Source: a bacterium (GTDB taxonomy: Bacteria; Verrucomicrobiota; Verrucomicrobiia; Limisphaerales; J093). From it: a DNA stretch of 44,723 nucleotides. This document shows, piece by piece, positions 1 through 7,945 of this stretch (the stretch's first letter is position 1; each line of letters begins with the position of its first letter). The translations under genes and the position numbers were made by a program. The stretch is from contig JAJXZJ010000056.1 of the NCBI GenBank assembly GCA_021780105.1, positions 1-44,723 on the forward strand, read 5' to 3'. The notes below the pieces were generated by a model. It was not told the origin of the DNA. It ran no database searches and saw nothing but the letters and a program-made list of their open reading frames with translations.

Positions 1-155
1 GGCGCCCGTGACCATCTACGTGTCGGCATCTGACGGCGAGTCGCCAGAACAGCCAATGCCACGACCGGACCAGCGCGCCAGCGATCAACCGCTCGGAAGC
101 CAGACGCGTTGCTCGCAGGGGCGGCCCTGCGAATTGACGATCGTTCATGACGCAT
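1..155. other. Unassigned flank of the IS630 element
   Basis: This stretch lies left of the IS630 element. One + frame is open from base 2 to a TAA at 173-175, so it could be the interrupted end of a gene, but the translation matches no family I recognise. A minus frame starting near 150 is also open to the window edge. No function is assigned. Confidence 0.3.
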
Positions 156-165
156 TAGAGCAAAT

Positions 166-183
166 CAACAAATAATGTAGCCG
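166..183 (+). repeat. IS630 left terminal inverted repeat
   Basis: CAACAAA followed, after four mostly different bases, by a TNTAGCCG-like block. It pairs with 1132-1149 read on the other strand (about 15 of 18 positions). The similarity continues outward more weakly to the TA at 156-157. Confidence 0.6.
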
Positions 184-212
184 TTCTTGGCGGGCGCTGA
201 TGGCGTCTGGCC

Positions 213-644
213 GTGCGCACACTCTCCTTGGATCTCCGCCAGCGGATGCTCGATTCGTATGACAACGACGAAGGCACCCGGGCCGAGATTGCCCGGCGTT
301 TTCGCGTCTCCCTCGGCATGGTCAAGAAGCTCTTGCAGCAACGCCGCCGCACCGGGAACATCGCTCCCCGGCATCGCTTTGCGGGGCGCAAACCCATGAT
401 GGTCGCCACCCACCGCAGTCAAATCCGTTCGTTCCTGGCCAAACAGAACGACCTGACCTTGCGCGAACTGCGCGGCGCGCTGGGACTGCGCTGCTCGGTG
501 CAGGCGCTCCATGCCGTGCCCGGGAAGATGGGGCTGACCTATAAAAAAAGACACTCCGCGCCAGTGGGCAAGACCGCCCAGACATCGCCCGGGCACGTCG
601 GCGCTGGCGCCAGCACCAAACGGCCCTCGACCCGGCACGGCTGA
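213..644 (+). CDS. IS630 transposase, N-terminal part (orfA: HTH domain)
   Basis: DNA-binding half of an IS630-type transposase. Residues 1-60 form a helix-turn-helix of the kind that reads terminal repeats (RQRMLDSYDNDEGTR, then AEIARRFRVSLGMVKKLLQQ), followed by a second winged-helix-like segment around LTLRELRGALG. Family homology in this frame stops at a run of seven A residues (543-549). The rest of the catalytic domain continues in the -1 frame from 545, so the last ~30 residues of this ORF are out-of-frame. Many IS630 members make their transposase by frameshifting, so this may be programmed. A disabling mutation or a sequencing slip at the A run would look the same. Confidence 0.8.
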   Translation: MRTLSLDLRQRMLDSYDNDEGTRAEIARRFRVSLGMVKKLLQQRRRTGNIAPRHRFAGRKPMMVATHRSQIRSFLAKQNDLTLRELRGALGLRCSVQALHAVPGKMGLTYKKRHSAPVGKTAQTSPGHVGAGASTKRPSTRHG

Positions 645-1150
645 TCTTCTTGGATGCGTCAGGAGCCAAGACCAACCTGACCCGGCTGCGCGGACGGGCG
701 CCCAAAGGGCAGCGCGCCCACGCCCGTGCGCCGGGAGGCCATGGGCAAACCACCCCCATGATTTCCTCCCTCCGGCTGGAGGGTTCAACGGCCTGCATGG
801 CCTTGGAGGGAGCCACCGATACGGAAAGCTTTCGCGCTAACGTCCAAGCGGTGCTGGTGCCCACGTTGCGGCCCGGGGACCTCGTGGTCCTGGACAACCT
901 TTCACCTCACAAAAGCGACCCCACGCTGGCCCTGATCCGCCAGGTCGGCGCGGAAGTGCTGTTCCTGCCGGCCTATTCCCCCGACCTGAATCCCATTGAA
1001 ATGATGGGGAGCAAGGTGAAGCACTGGTTACGCAGCGTCCAGGCCCGAACCCACGCCGACTTGATCACGGCCATCCGCCAAGCGCTCGCCCGTATCACTC
1101 CCCAAGATGCGCTCAATTGGTTCGCCCACTGCGGCTATAGCTTTTGTTGA
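545..1150 (+). CDS. IS630 transposase, C-terminal part (orfB: DDE domain)
   Basis: Catalytic half of the IS630 transposase (DDE_3 type). Homology starts at once after the A7 run (KTLRASGQDRPDIARARRRW) and continues through LIFLDASGAKTN (in most members a DE(T/S)G-type first catalytic motif), VVLDNLSPHK (second Asp) and FLPAYSPDLNPIE (third acidic residue). In the first motif the residue after Asp is Ala rather than the usual Glu, still leaving one acidic residue. There is no ATG; a TTG at 650 is the first independent start, but homology upstream of it argues for fusion to orfA by a -1 shift. The stop lies within the right inverted repeat. Confidence 0.8.
   Translation, partial: KKTLRASGQDRPDIARARRRWRQHQTALDPARLIFLDASGAKTNLTRLRGRAPKGQRAHARAPGGHGQTTPMISSLRLEGSTACMALEGATDTESFRANVQAVLVPTLRPGDLVVLDNLSPHKSDPTLALIRQVGAEVLFLPAYSPDLNPIEMMGSKVKHWLRSVQARTHADLITAIRQALARITPQDALNWFAHCGYSFC
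1132..1149 (-). repeat. IS630 right terminal inverted repeat
   Basis: Right end of the IS630 element, the inverted partner of 166-183. It overlaps the transposase stop codon (1148-1150), which is common in compact IS elements. Confidence 0.6.
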
Positions 1151-1159
1151 ACTGCTATA

Positions 1160-1270
1160 AACAGCGTCTTCAGCGCCACCAAGCGCAAAGCCCGTGGCTA
1201 CCGTTCCACCACCCACCTCATCACCATGCTTTACTTCACAGCCGGCAAGCTTCGCCTGCCCCAACTCTAA
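1160..1270 (+). pseudogene. ISL3-family transposase, C-terminal remnant
   Basis: About 36 codons directly right of the IS630 end read NSVFSATKRKARGYRS, then a hydrophobic LITMLYFTAGKL stretch and a stop at 1268-1270. This is the pattern of ISL3-type transposase C-termini (KRRARGFR..., then a short hydrophobic tail ending ...GKL). The upstream part of the gene is not present left of the IS630 element, so this is a stranded tail. An ISL3 N-terminal fragment lies at the far right of the window (44215-44531). Whether the two come from one element copy cannot be told here. Confidence 0.55.
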
Positions 1271-1340
1271 CTCCACCGAAAACAGCGGAGAACCTTGTTT
1301 CAAATTATTCCAATTGAATACGAGCAACTTAAGAATAAAA

Positions 1341-1376
1341 TAAACCGAGCGCGTCTGCCAATTCCGCCACGCGCGC
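1341..1376 (-). tRNA. tRNA-Leu, truncated 5' half (pseudo-tRNA)
   Basis: Read on the minus strand from 1376, the sequence has a 7-nt acceptor strand, then TG, then the leucine-type D arm (GGCGGAATTGGCAGACGC). This is followed by the 5' side of an anticodon stem and TTTA. It diverges at about the anticodon, with no matching 3' anticodon strand, T arm or acceptor 3' strand downstream. It is therefore a broken tRNA gene rather than a functional one. Such 5' halves are left where an element integrates in a tRNA anticodon loop, in keeping with the surrounding IS scar. Confidence 0.55.
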
Positions 1377-1481
1377 AACCGTTTCAAACAACGTCGAAAC
1401 CATGCACGCCCGCCGGGGCCGGCCGCAAGTCCATTTCGTCGCCGGCCGCGTGCGGTTTCTCCGCGGCACCGTCCAGGCCGG

Positions 1482-3359
1482 TCAGGCAAAGGCCAGTTCG
1501 AAGCTGATCACGTTGCCGGCGAAGCGGGTTTGCAACTTGCAGTTGCTCTTGTTGAAGACCGCCTGCATCGCCTTGTTGTCCGTGAGCACCTCGGCCGTGA
1601 ACCCGCGGATGCCGTTGCGGCGGGCGATGCGGATCAGGTAGGCGAGCAGTTGCGTGCCGATGCCCCGGTTCTGCCACTCGTCGCGGACCACAAACGCCAC
1701 CTCGGCGACATTGGTCTTGGTGTCCAGATAGTAGCTGCCCATGGCGATGATTTCCTCGCCGGCGGGACTGGGCACGGTGGCGACCAGCGTCACGTCATTG
1801 CGGTGGTCAATATAGACGAACTCCTGGATTTCCTTGCGCGGAATGACCTTCCGGAAGCTCATGAACCGGTAGTAGATCGTTTGTTGAGAAAGGGCGTAGA
1901 ACAGGTCGCGCATCCGCGGCTCGTCCGTCGGCGCGATGGGCCGGAACTGGACCTGCGCGCCGTCGTCGAGCAGCACCGTGGTGCGGAGTTCCTTGGGGCC
2001 GACGGTGATTTTGCCCGCCATGTCGGCCATCGAGGCGGACAGGTATTTGGCCGCGATGGCCTCGCGCAGGAGCTGGGCGCGGAATTTCGGGTGCGCAATG
2101 CTGATCAACGCCAGCGCGCGTTCCTGAATGCTCTTGCCGTGGAGGTAGGCCACGCCGTGCTCGGTCACGACGTAGTGGACGGCGGCGCGGGTGGTCACCA
2201 CGCCGGCACCGGGCATGAGATGCGTGACGATGCGGGACACCTCGCCGTTCCGCGCGGTGGAGGGCAGGGCAATGATCGCCTTGCCGCCCGGCGCGCGCGA
2301 GGCGCCGCGGTTGAAATCCACCTGGCCGCCGACGCCGGAGAAAAACTGGCGGCCGAGCGAATCGGCACAAATCTGGCCGGTGAGGTCCACCTCCAGCGCG
2401 GTGTTCACCGCCACCATCCGGTGCTGCGCGCTGATCACTGTGACGTCGTTGACGTATTCCGTGGGATAAAAGGCGAACAGCGGGTTGTTGTCGATGAAGT
2501 CGTAAAGCCGGCGCGTGCCGATGGCGAAGCTGGCGACGATCTTGCCGCGGTCGAGCGTCTTGCGCGCGCCGCTGACGGCACCGGACTGGACGAAATCCAC
2601 GTAGTCATCGGTGATCATCTCGGTGTGAATGCCGAGGTCTTTCTTGTGCTTGAGATGGCCGAGCAGGGCCTGGGGAATCTTGCCGATGCCGATCTGGACG
2701 GTGGAACCGTCGTCAATCAACGCGGCCAGGTTCTCCGCCAACTGCTGGCTCTCGGGCGTCACCTCGACGGCCGGCACCTCGATGATGTCCTCCTCGACGG
2801 GCACGAGCACGTCGAGGTCAAACACGTGGACCAGCGAATTGCCGTGGGTGCGCGGCATGCGCGGGTTCACCTGGGCAAGGACGAGGGCGGCGTTCTCGAC
2901 CGCGCTTTTCACCACGTCCACCGACACGCCGAGGCTGCACATGCCGCGCTCATCCGGCGGGGAAACTTCCACCAGCGCGGCGTCCAACGGCATCTGACCG
3001 GACTTGAACAGGCGCGGGATCTCCGAGAGGAACACCGGCGTGTAATCGCCCAGGCCCTCGCTGATGATGTCGCGCACGTTGTCGGCGATGAAGAAGCTGT
3101 TCACGCGGAAGAACGGGGCCAGCTCGCGGCGGGCGTAAGGGGCGTCGCCGAACGTGAGCAGGTGAACGATCTCCGTGTCCGGCAGCTCGGTGGCGCGGGC
3201 GGCCAGGGCGTTGACAAGCTGGATCGGCTCCGCGCAACCGGTGCCGATGAAGATGCGCTGGCCGGGTTTGAGCCGGGCTACGGCCGCGGCCGGCGTGGCG
3301 ATCATGGATTGGTATTTCTCCTGCCAGGCCGGGTCGTAGGTGATGTTCGCGGTGCTCAT
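1482..3359 (-). CDS. Acetyl-CoA hydrolase/CoA-transferase fused to a GNAT acetyltransferase
   Basis: A 625-residue fusion. Residues ~1-450 are a family-I CoA-transferase / acetyl-CoA hydrolase (4-hydroxybutyrate or succinyl:acetate CoA-transferase type). The IGIGKIPQALL loop is at ~223-233, the HTEM motif carries the likely catalytic glutamate E247, and the C-terminal EHGVAYLHGKS motif is at ~400-410. Residues ~470-615 are a GNAT domain with the acetyl-CoA-binding motif VRDEWQNRGIGTQLL (~558-572). The first half would move CoA between acyl groups or release acetate; the second would acetylate a protein or small molecule. The ATG sits one base after the stop of the upstream acyl-CoA synthetase, so the two are translationally coupled. 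The acyl specificity is not visible. Confidence 0.88.
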   Translation of the reverse strand: MSTANITYDPAWQEKYQSMIATPAAAVARLKPGQRIFIGTGCAEPIQLVNALAARATELPDTEIVHLLTFGDAPYARRELAPFFRVNSFFIADNVRDIISEGLGDYTPVFLSEIPRLFKSGQMPLDAALVEVSPPDERGMCSLGVSVDVVKSAVENAALVLAQVNPRMPRTHGNSLVHVFDLDVLVPVEEDIIEVPAVEVTPESQQLAENLAALIDDGSTVQIGIGKIPQALLGHLKHKKDLGIHTEMITDDYVDFVQSGAVSGARKTLDRGKIVASFAIGTRRLYDFIDNNPLFAFYPTEYVNDVTVISAQHRMVAVNTALEVDLTGQICADSLGRQFFSGVGGQVDFNRGASRAPGGKAIIALPSTARNGEVSRIVTHLMPGAGVVTTRAAVHYVVTEHGVAYLHGKSIQERALALISIAHPKFRAQLLREAIAAKYLSASMADMAGKITVGPKELRTTVLLDDGAQVQFRPIAPTDEPRMRDLFYALSQQTIYYRFMSFRKVIPRKEIQEFVYIDHRNDVTLVATVPSPAGEEIIAMGSYYLDTKTNVAEVAFVVRDEWQNRGIGTQLLAYLIRIARRNGIRGFTAEVLTDNKAMQAVFNKSNCKLQTRFAGNVISFELAFA

Positions 3360-3360
3360 G

Positions 3361-5460
3361 TTACTTTCCAGGAATGGCGAGGGTCATCCGGGCGTCGGCG
3401 GCGTAGGCCTCGGCGCCGACTTCGCCGACGATGAAGGGGTTGATGTCGAGTTCCATGACCTCGGGGTAATCGGTGGCGAGCTGGCTGATGCGTTGCAGCG
3501 CGCTGGCGATGGCGTTGAGGTCCACCGGCGCCTGGCCGCGGGCGCCCTTGAGCAGCGCGTAGGACCGCGTGCCCTTGAGCATCTGCATCGCCTCCTCCTG
3601 GGTGATGGGGGCGAGGTAAAACGTCACGTCCTTCATCACCTCCACGAAAATACCACCCAGGCCGAACATCAGCAGCGGACCGAACTGCGGGTCGCGCGTC
3701 ATGCCGAGGATCACCTCACGACCGCGGGCGCCCATCTTCTCGACGTAGGCGCCGCGGATGAAGGCGTTCGGCGTGCGGCTGCGAACGCGCAGCATCATGA
3801 GATCGAACGCGTCGCGGACCTGGTCGGAATTGGCCAGGTTCACGCGGACGCCACCGACATCGGATTTGTGGATGATGTCCGGCGAACTGATTTTCAGCAC
3901 GACGGGGTAGCCGATGCGATCCGCGATCTCGATGGCGCTGTCCGCGTCGGTGGCCAGCCCGCCCGGCAGGATCGTGAAATCGTAGGCGCGGAGAATTTCC
4001 TTGGCCTCGACTTCGCCCACGCGCTGGGTGTTGCTGCGGACGTGCCACTGGATGACGCGGTTGACGCGGCGGCGGTTGACCGGGTAGCGGCTGACGATGC
4101 GCGGCGGCCGCCGGCGCCAGGCGGCGTAATCGCACATGGCCCGCAGCGCGCCAATCGCCCGGTCCGGCGCCGGGTAGTTCGGGATGCCCAGTTCCATCAA
4201 CTTCGCCTTGGCGGCCGCGACCTCCTCCCCGCCCATGAACGCAGTCAGCAGCGGCTTCCGGCGGTCGTGCGCCTGGGCCAGCTTCTCCGCCAGTTCGAGC
4301 GGCCGCGTCATGTTCTGCGGCGTGGCCACGACCACGATGGCATCCACGTTTTCATCCTGCTGGATGATTTCGAGCGCCTTGATGTAGCGGTCCGGCTCGG
4401 CGTCGCCGATGACGTCCACGGGATTGCCGAACGCGGCGGTGGGCGGCAGCACGGCGCGGAGCCTGGCTTTGCTGCCTTCGCTGGGGGAAATCATCTTCAG
4501 TCCGGCGCCCTCGGCGGCGTCGGCCGCCATGATGCCGGGGCCGCCGGCGTTGGTGATGATGGCGACGCGCTCGCCGGCGGGCAGCGGCTGGGTGGCGAAG
4601 GCGAGCGCGTAGTCGAAGAGCGCCTCGAAGTTCTCCGCGCGGATGACGCCGGAGCGTTTGAAGGCGGCGCCGTAGGCGATGTCCGCCCCCGCGAGGCTGC
4701 CGGTGTGCGAGGACGCGGCGCGGGCGCCGGCCTGCGTGATGCCGACCTTGAGGATCACCACCGGCTTGACGCTCGCCGCCTGGCCGGCGACGCGCAGGAA
4801 TTTGTCGCCTTCCTTGATGCTCTCCAGGTAGCCGGCGATGACCTTCGTTTCGGCGTCGGCCGCGAGCGCCTGGATGAAATCCACTTCGTTCAGATCGGCC
4901 TTGTTGCCGAAACTGATCACCTTGCCCAGGCCGAGCTTCTGGCTGGCGGCCCAGTCGAGGATGGCGACGCACAGCGCGCCGGACTGCGAGATCACGGAGA
5001 TCGAGCCGGACGGCGGCACGGACGGCGCGAACGTGGCGTTGAGGTGGTGGTGAGTGTTGAGGACACCCAGGCAGTTCGGCCCCATGAGCCGCACGCCGGC
5101 GGCGGCGCAGATTTCGACGAGTTCCCTCTCGGCCTCGGCGCCTTGGGCGGAGACTTCCTTGAAGCCGGCGGTCACGACGATGATGGTTTTGGCGCCGGCC
5201 TTGATCGAGTTCTGGACCGCGTCCTTGACGTATTTCGCGCCAACGACGATGACGCTGAGGTCAATCTTGTCCGGGAATTCGTCGAGGCTCTTGTAGCATT
5301 TGACGCCGAGGATTTCCGGCGCTTCGAGATTGACGGGGACGATCGTGCCGGGGAAGCCGATCCGGGTGAGGTTGTGCATGAAGGCGTAACCGACCTTCTC
5401 CGGATTCCGGGAGGCGCCAATCACCGCCACGGTTTGTGGATAGAGCAATGACTCAAGCAT
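3361..5460 (-). CDS. ADP-forming acetyl/acyl-CoA synthetase, fused alpha-beta
   Basis: A 699-residue NDP-forming acyl-CoA synthetase, which makes ATP and free acid from acyl-CoA (or the reverse). Order: CoA-binding Rossmann domain (~5-130, VAVIGASRNPEKVG), succinyl-CoA-ligase-like domains (~150-450) with the phospho-histidine motif SSHTGSLAG (H252), and a C-terminal ATP-grasp domain (~483-695) with ISSPDIIHKSDVGGV (second histidine H531). Start chosen at the ATG 5460, where the CoA-binding domain begins; an in-frame start at 5520 would add 20 residues without homology. First gene of a two-gene unit with the CoA-transferase-GNAT fusion. Together the two subunits resemble the parts of Pat/YfiQ protein acetyltransferases, but the active-site histidine is kept here, so it should be an active synthetase. 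Confidence 0.88.
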   Translation of the reverse strand: MLESLLYPQTVAVIGASRNPEKVGYAFMHNLTRIGFPGTIVPVNLEAPEILGVKCYKSLDEFPDKIDLSVIVVGAKYVKDAVQNSIKAGAKTIIVVTAGFKEVSAQGAEAERELVEICAAAGVRLMGPNCLGVLNTHHHLNATFAPSVPPSGSISVISQSGALCVAILDWAASQKLGLGKVISFGNKADLNEVDFIQALAADAETKVIAGYLESIKEGDKFLRVAGQAASVKPVVILKVGITQAGARAASSHTGSLAGADIAYGAAFKRSGVIRAENFEALFDYALAFATQPLPAGERVAIITNAGGPGIMAADAAEGAGLKMISPSEGSKARLRAVLPPTAAFGNPVDVIGDAEPDRYIKALEIIQQDENVDAIVVVATPQNMTRPLELAEKLAQAHDRRKPLLTAFMGGEEVAAAKAKLMELGIPNYPAPDRAIGALRAMCDYAAWRRRPPRIVSRYPVNRRRVNRVIQWHVRSNTQRVGEVEAKEILRAYDFTILPGGLATDADSAIEIADRIGYPVVLKISSPDIIHKSDVGGVRVNLANSDQVRDAFDLMMLRVRSRTPNAFIRGAYVEKMGARGREVILGMTRDPQFGPLLMFGLGGIFVEVMKDVTFYLAPITQEEAMQMLKGTRSYALLKGARGQAPVDLNAIASALQRISQLATDYPEVMELDINPFIVGEVGAEAYAADARMTLAIPGK

Positions 5461-5659
5461 AGGCTTTCGCGTTTCAAAACAACCGCCGGTCGGGCCGCCA
5501 GGCCGCCCGCGCCGGATCACCGGCGCGCCACCCGCTCCCGCGCGCCAGGGCCACGGTTTACCATTGCGCGCACGGCGGAAACAAGCCCAGAAGCGGCGAC
5601 CCCGGCAAAACGCCGCCGGGCGGTGCCCGGCCGCGGCGCAAAGCCTTGACGGCCTTTTT

Positions 5660-5671
5660 ACTTGCGCAAGT
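5660..5671. promoter_or_regulatory. Perfect palindrome upstream of the first PEP-CTERM protease
   Basis: ACTTGCGCAAGT is its own reverse complement. It lies 53 bases before the start at 5725, in a 264-bp intergenic region. A TTGACG sits about ten bases before it and a TAAAAT about 35 bases after it, but the spacing does not give a clean promoter. A dimeric regulator site is possible; no regulator is identified. Confidence 0.3.
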
Positions 5672-5724
5672 CAGGAACGTTCATATCTTGGTGAAGTTTA
5701 GTTCATGTAAAATCGGATCGAATC

Positions 5725-6705
5725 ATGAAACGCGCCTCCCTGTTTGTCCTGCCCGCCGCCGCCATTTGCCTCTCGGTCGCTCCGGCCTTGGTTCCCGCGC
5801 GGGCCATCGTGATCAACGGTGCCACGGCGGCCAACGCCGCCGCGCCGGCGGATGATCCCGGCTGGGCCAATGTCGGCAGGATTGGCAGCTCCAGCGGCGT
5901 GTATCTCGGCGACATCACGGTGCCCGGCCATGGCACGGGTTACTGGGTGCTCACGGCGGCGCACGTGGGCGCGGGCAGCATCGTTCTCAACGGCACGTCG
6001 TATTCGCCGGTCGCCGGCAGCGCGTTCCAGCTAAGAAACGGCGACAACTCGCTGACCGACCTTGAACTGTTCCAGCTCAGCGCCAATCCCAGCCTGCCCA
6101 CGCTCACGCTGGCCGCCAGTGCGCCGACCGTGGGCGGCACGGCGAGGCTCATCGGCTACGGCTACACCGGTGCGGTGGCGCCCACGTATTGGGACCTCAA
6201 CGCGCCGAATTTCCCCAGCAGCCCGCCGGCCTGGACGTGGACGCAGACCGCCAGTCCGTCGGGCCTCTGGGCGGCCGGGTTTGACTACGCTTCCGGTTCG
6301 CGCGGCACGGAGCGGTGGGGCGACAATCAGGTTCAAATCGCTTCGCAGGTTTTCTTCGATGGCGCTTACAGCGTCCAGGCCTTTGGCACCTACGCCCAGC
6401 CGGTGAGCGGATCAGCGCAACTCGCTCCGGGAGATTCTGGCGGCGCGACGTTCGTCAAGGTCGGCTCCCAATGGGAACTTGCGGGCATCAATCTGGCCAT
6501 TGACTCCTTTTCGGGCCAGCCGTCTTCAACCGCGACCTTCGAGTTGGTGCGGGACACGCCTTCCGACGTTTACGCGGGCAACGGCTCTTACATGGCGGAT
6601 CTTTCCGCCTATCTGACCCAGATTCCCGAACCCGGAACGACCGGTGTGGTTGCCGGCGGGCTGTGCCTGTTCGGTGCGGTGGCGAGCCGCTGGCGAAAAG
6701 CCTGA
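5725..6705 (+). CDS. PEP-CTERM trypsin-like serine protease
   Basis: A 326-residue secreted protein. Residues 1-27 are a signal peptide. The protease fold carries an apparently complete catalytic triad: TAAHVG (H80), TDLELFQL (D112) and GDSGGATF (S238). The end (IPEPGT at ~300, a hydrophobic helix, then SRWRKA) is a PEP-CTERM signal, which an exosortase recognises to transfer the protein to the envelope or extracellular matrix. No exosortase lies in this window. The adjacent gene at 6814 is a close paralog, so this is a tandem duplication. Substrate unknown; it could act on matrix or sheath proteins. Confidence 0.85.
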   Translation: MKRASLFVLPAAAICLSVAPALVPARAIVINGATAANAAAPADDPGWANVGRIGSSSGVYLGDITVPGHGTGYWVLTAAHVGAGSIVLNGTSYSPVAGSAFQLRNGDNSLTDLELFQLSANPSLPTLTLAASAPTVGGTARLIGYGYTGAVAPTYWDLNAPNFPSSPPAWTWTQTASPSGLWAAGFDYASGSRGTERWGDNQVQIASQVFFDGAYSVQAFGTYAQPVSGSAQLAPGDSGGATFVKVGSQWELAGINLAIDSFSGQPSSTATFELVRDTPSDVYAGNGSYMADLSAYLTQIPEPGTTGVVAGGLCLFGAVASRWRKA

Positions 6706-6813
6706 CAGACCGCCAACCGGGGTCGGCCGCCCTGGCCGCCCTGGCTGCCGTGGACCCGGGCAGTTCGCGCTTGCTATTCACGAGGCCGCCGACATCCTTC
6801 GCGGGACCAGTCT

Positions 6814-7734
6814 ATGAGGCAATCGCAAGCGGGTTGGGGCGGGATGGTGGCAACCACCGTCGCGGCGCTGACAGTCCAGTCGGCGCTGGGGGTGGTGATC
6901 AACAACGGCACCGCGGCGAATGCGACCGCTCCGGCCGACGATCCCGGCTGGGCCAACGTCGGCCAGCTCAACGGCGCCAGCGGAGTTTACCTTGGACATT
7001 TTGCCACCGGTGATTGGGTGTTGACGGCCTCGCATGTGGGCGCCGGCAACATCAATCTGGGCGGGGTTTCCTACGCAACGGTCTCCGGCAGCGCCGTCCA
7101 GCTCACCAACCCGGACGGATCCCCGACGGATCTGGAGTTGTTCCGCATCAGTTCCAACCCCACCCTGCCCAACCTCACGCTGGCCGACACGTCGCCGACG
7201 ATCGGCAGCATCGTGATGATGGTCGGCTACGGCTCCACCGGCGCCGCGACGCTCACGACGTGGGACACCAGCACGTCACCGTGGACCGCAACCACCAGCC
7301 CAACCGCTCCGCATGCCCAGGGTTATTTGTATGAAACCGGCAGCCGCTATACCAAGCGCTGGGGCGAGGATGTGGTGACCGGCGACTTCGCGGTTTCTTA
7401 CGCGAATGGCAACGTGCAGGTAACCACGGTGGCCTTGGAAACCACCTTCACGGCGGCGGCGGGTTCCTCCGAACTGGCCCCCGGCGACTCCGGCGGCGCC
7501 ACTTTCATCAAGGTGGGCGGTCAATGGGAATTGGCCGGGATCAACCTGGCCATCGGAACCCTGGCGGACCAGGGCCAGCCCAGTGGGACGGCGGTGTTCG
7601 ACAACACCTCCTACATGGGCGACCTCGCGGCCTACCGCGGCCAGATCGGCCAGGTGACCGGCTCGGTGCCGGAGCCGGCGCCGGTGGCGTTGCTCCTGCT
7701 GGGCGCCGCGGCGCTCGGTTTTCGCCGGCGCTGA
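6814..7734 (+). CDS. PEP-CTERM trypsin-like serine protease, second copy
   Basis: A 306-residue paralog of the preceding gene, sharing the VVINNGTAANA...DDPGWANVG opening after the signal peptide. It keeps the triad (TASHVG H74, TDLELF D106, GDSGGATF S226) and the WELAGINLAI block. It ends with VPEPAP (~285), a leucine/alanine helix and FRRR, a PEP-CTERM sorting signal. It is shorter than its neighbour mainly in the loop around residues 150-170 and before the C-terminus. The 108-bp gap holds no obvious terminator or strong ribosome site, so co-transcription with the first copy is plausible. Confidence 0.85.
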   Translation: MRQSQAGWGGMVATTVAALTVQSALGVVINNGTAANATAPADDPGWANVGQLNGASGVYLGHFATGDWVLTASHVGAGNINLGGVSYATVSGSAVQLTNPDGSPTDLELFRISSNPTLPNLTLADTSPTIGSIVMMVGYGSTGAATLTTWDTSTSPWTATTSPTAPHAQGYLYETGSRYTKRWGEDVVTGDFAVSYANGNVQVTTVALETTFTAAAGSSELAPGDSGGATFIKVGGQWELAGINLAIGTLADQGQPSGTAVFDNTSYMGDLAAYRGQIGQVTGSVPEPAPVALLLLGAAALGFRRR

Positions 7735-7945
7735 TCCGCGCCCGCGCCAGAATAACTTTTGCTCGCATCCCGCAGGCGGATTGCGCATCGTCGCCGGACG
7801 TGCTTGCGGAGCACGGCAGTTTCCGGCGTTCCGCAACGTGTCCGCCGGCGGCGCACGCGTTTGCAGTGACACGGACCGCACGAAGCAGGTGCCGGCCGGC
7901 GCCACCGTCGGGGAATTCGCAGCAAGACATTTCAGGAAAGGCAAC

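Larger units (their letters stand above)
156..1157 (+). mobile_element. IS630-family insertion sequence
   Basis: About 1.0 kb, bounded by imperfect inverted repeats (166-183 and 1132-1149, about 15 of 18 positions matching). TA dinucleotides sit at both outer edges (156-157 and 1156-1157), consistent with the TA target duplication of the IS630/mariner group. It holds one transposase in two overlapping frames. On its right side it abuts the tail of an ISL3-type transposase, so it landed in or next to older mobile DNA. The exact outer ends are estimated from the repeat alignment. Confidence 0.75.

Noticed and set aside
1028..1489. Minus-strand ORF containing the peptide RAWRNWQTR
   Set aside because: That peptide is the well-known artefact of translating a tRNA-Leu D arm; the signal is the truncated tRNA, not a protein.
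1530..5451. Long plus-strand open frames (634 and 703 codons) opposite the CoA-transferase and synthetase genes
   Set aside because: They are antisense mirror frames produced by GC-rich third positions. They show only Asp/Arg/Gly/His/Val-rich low-complexity sequence, while the minus strand has clear families.
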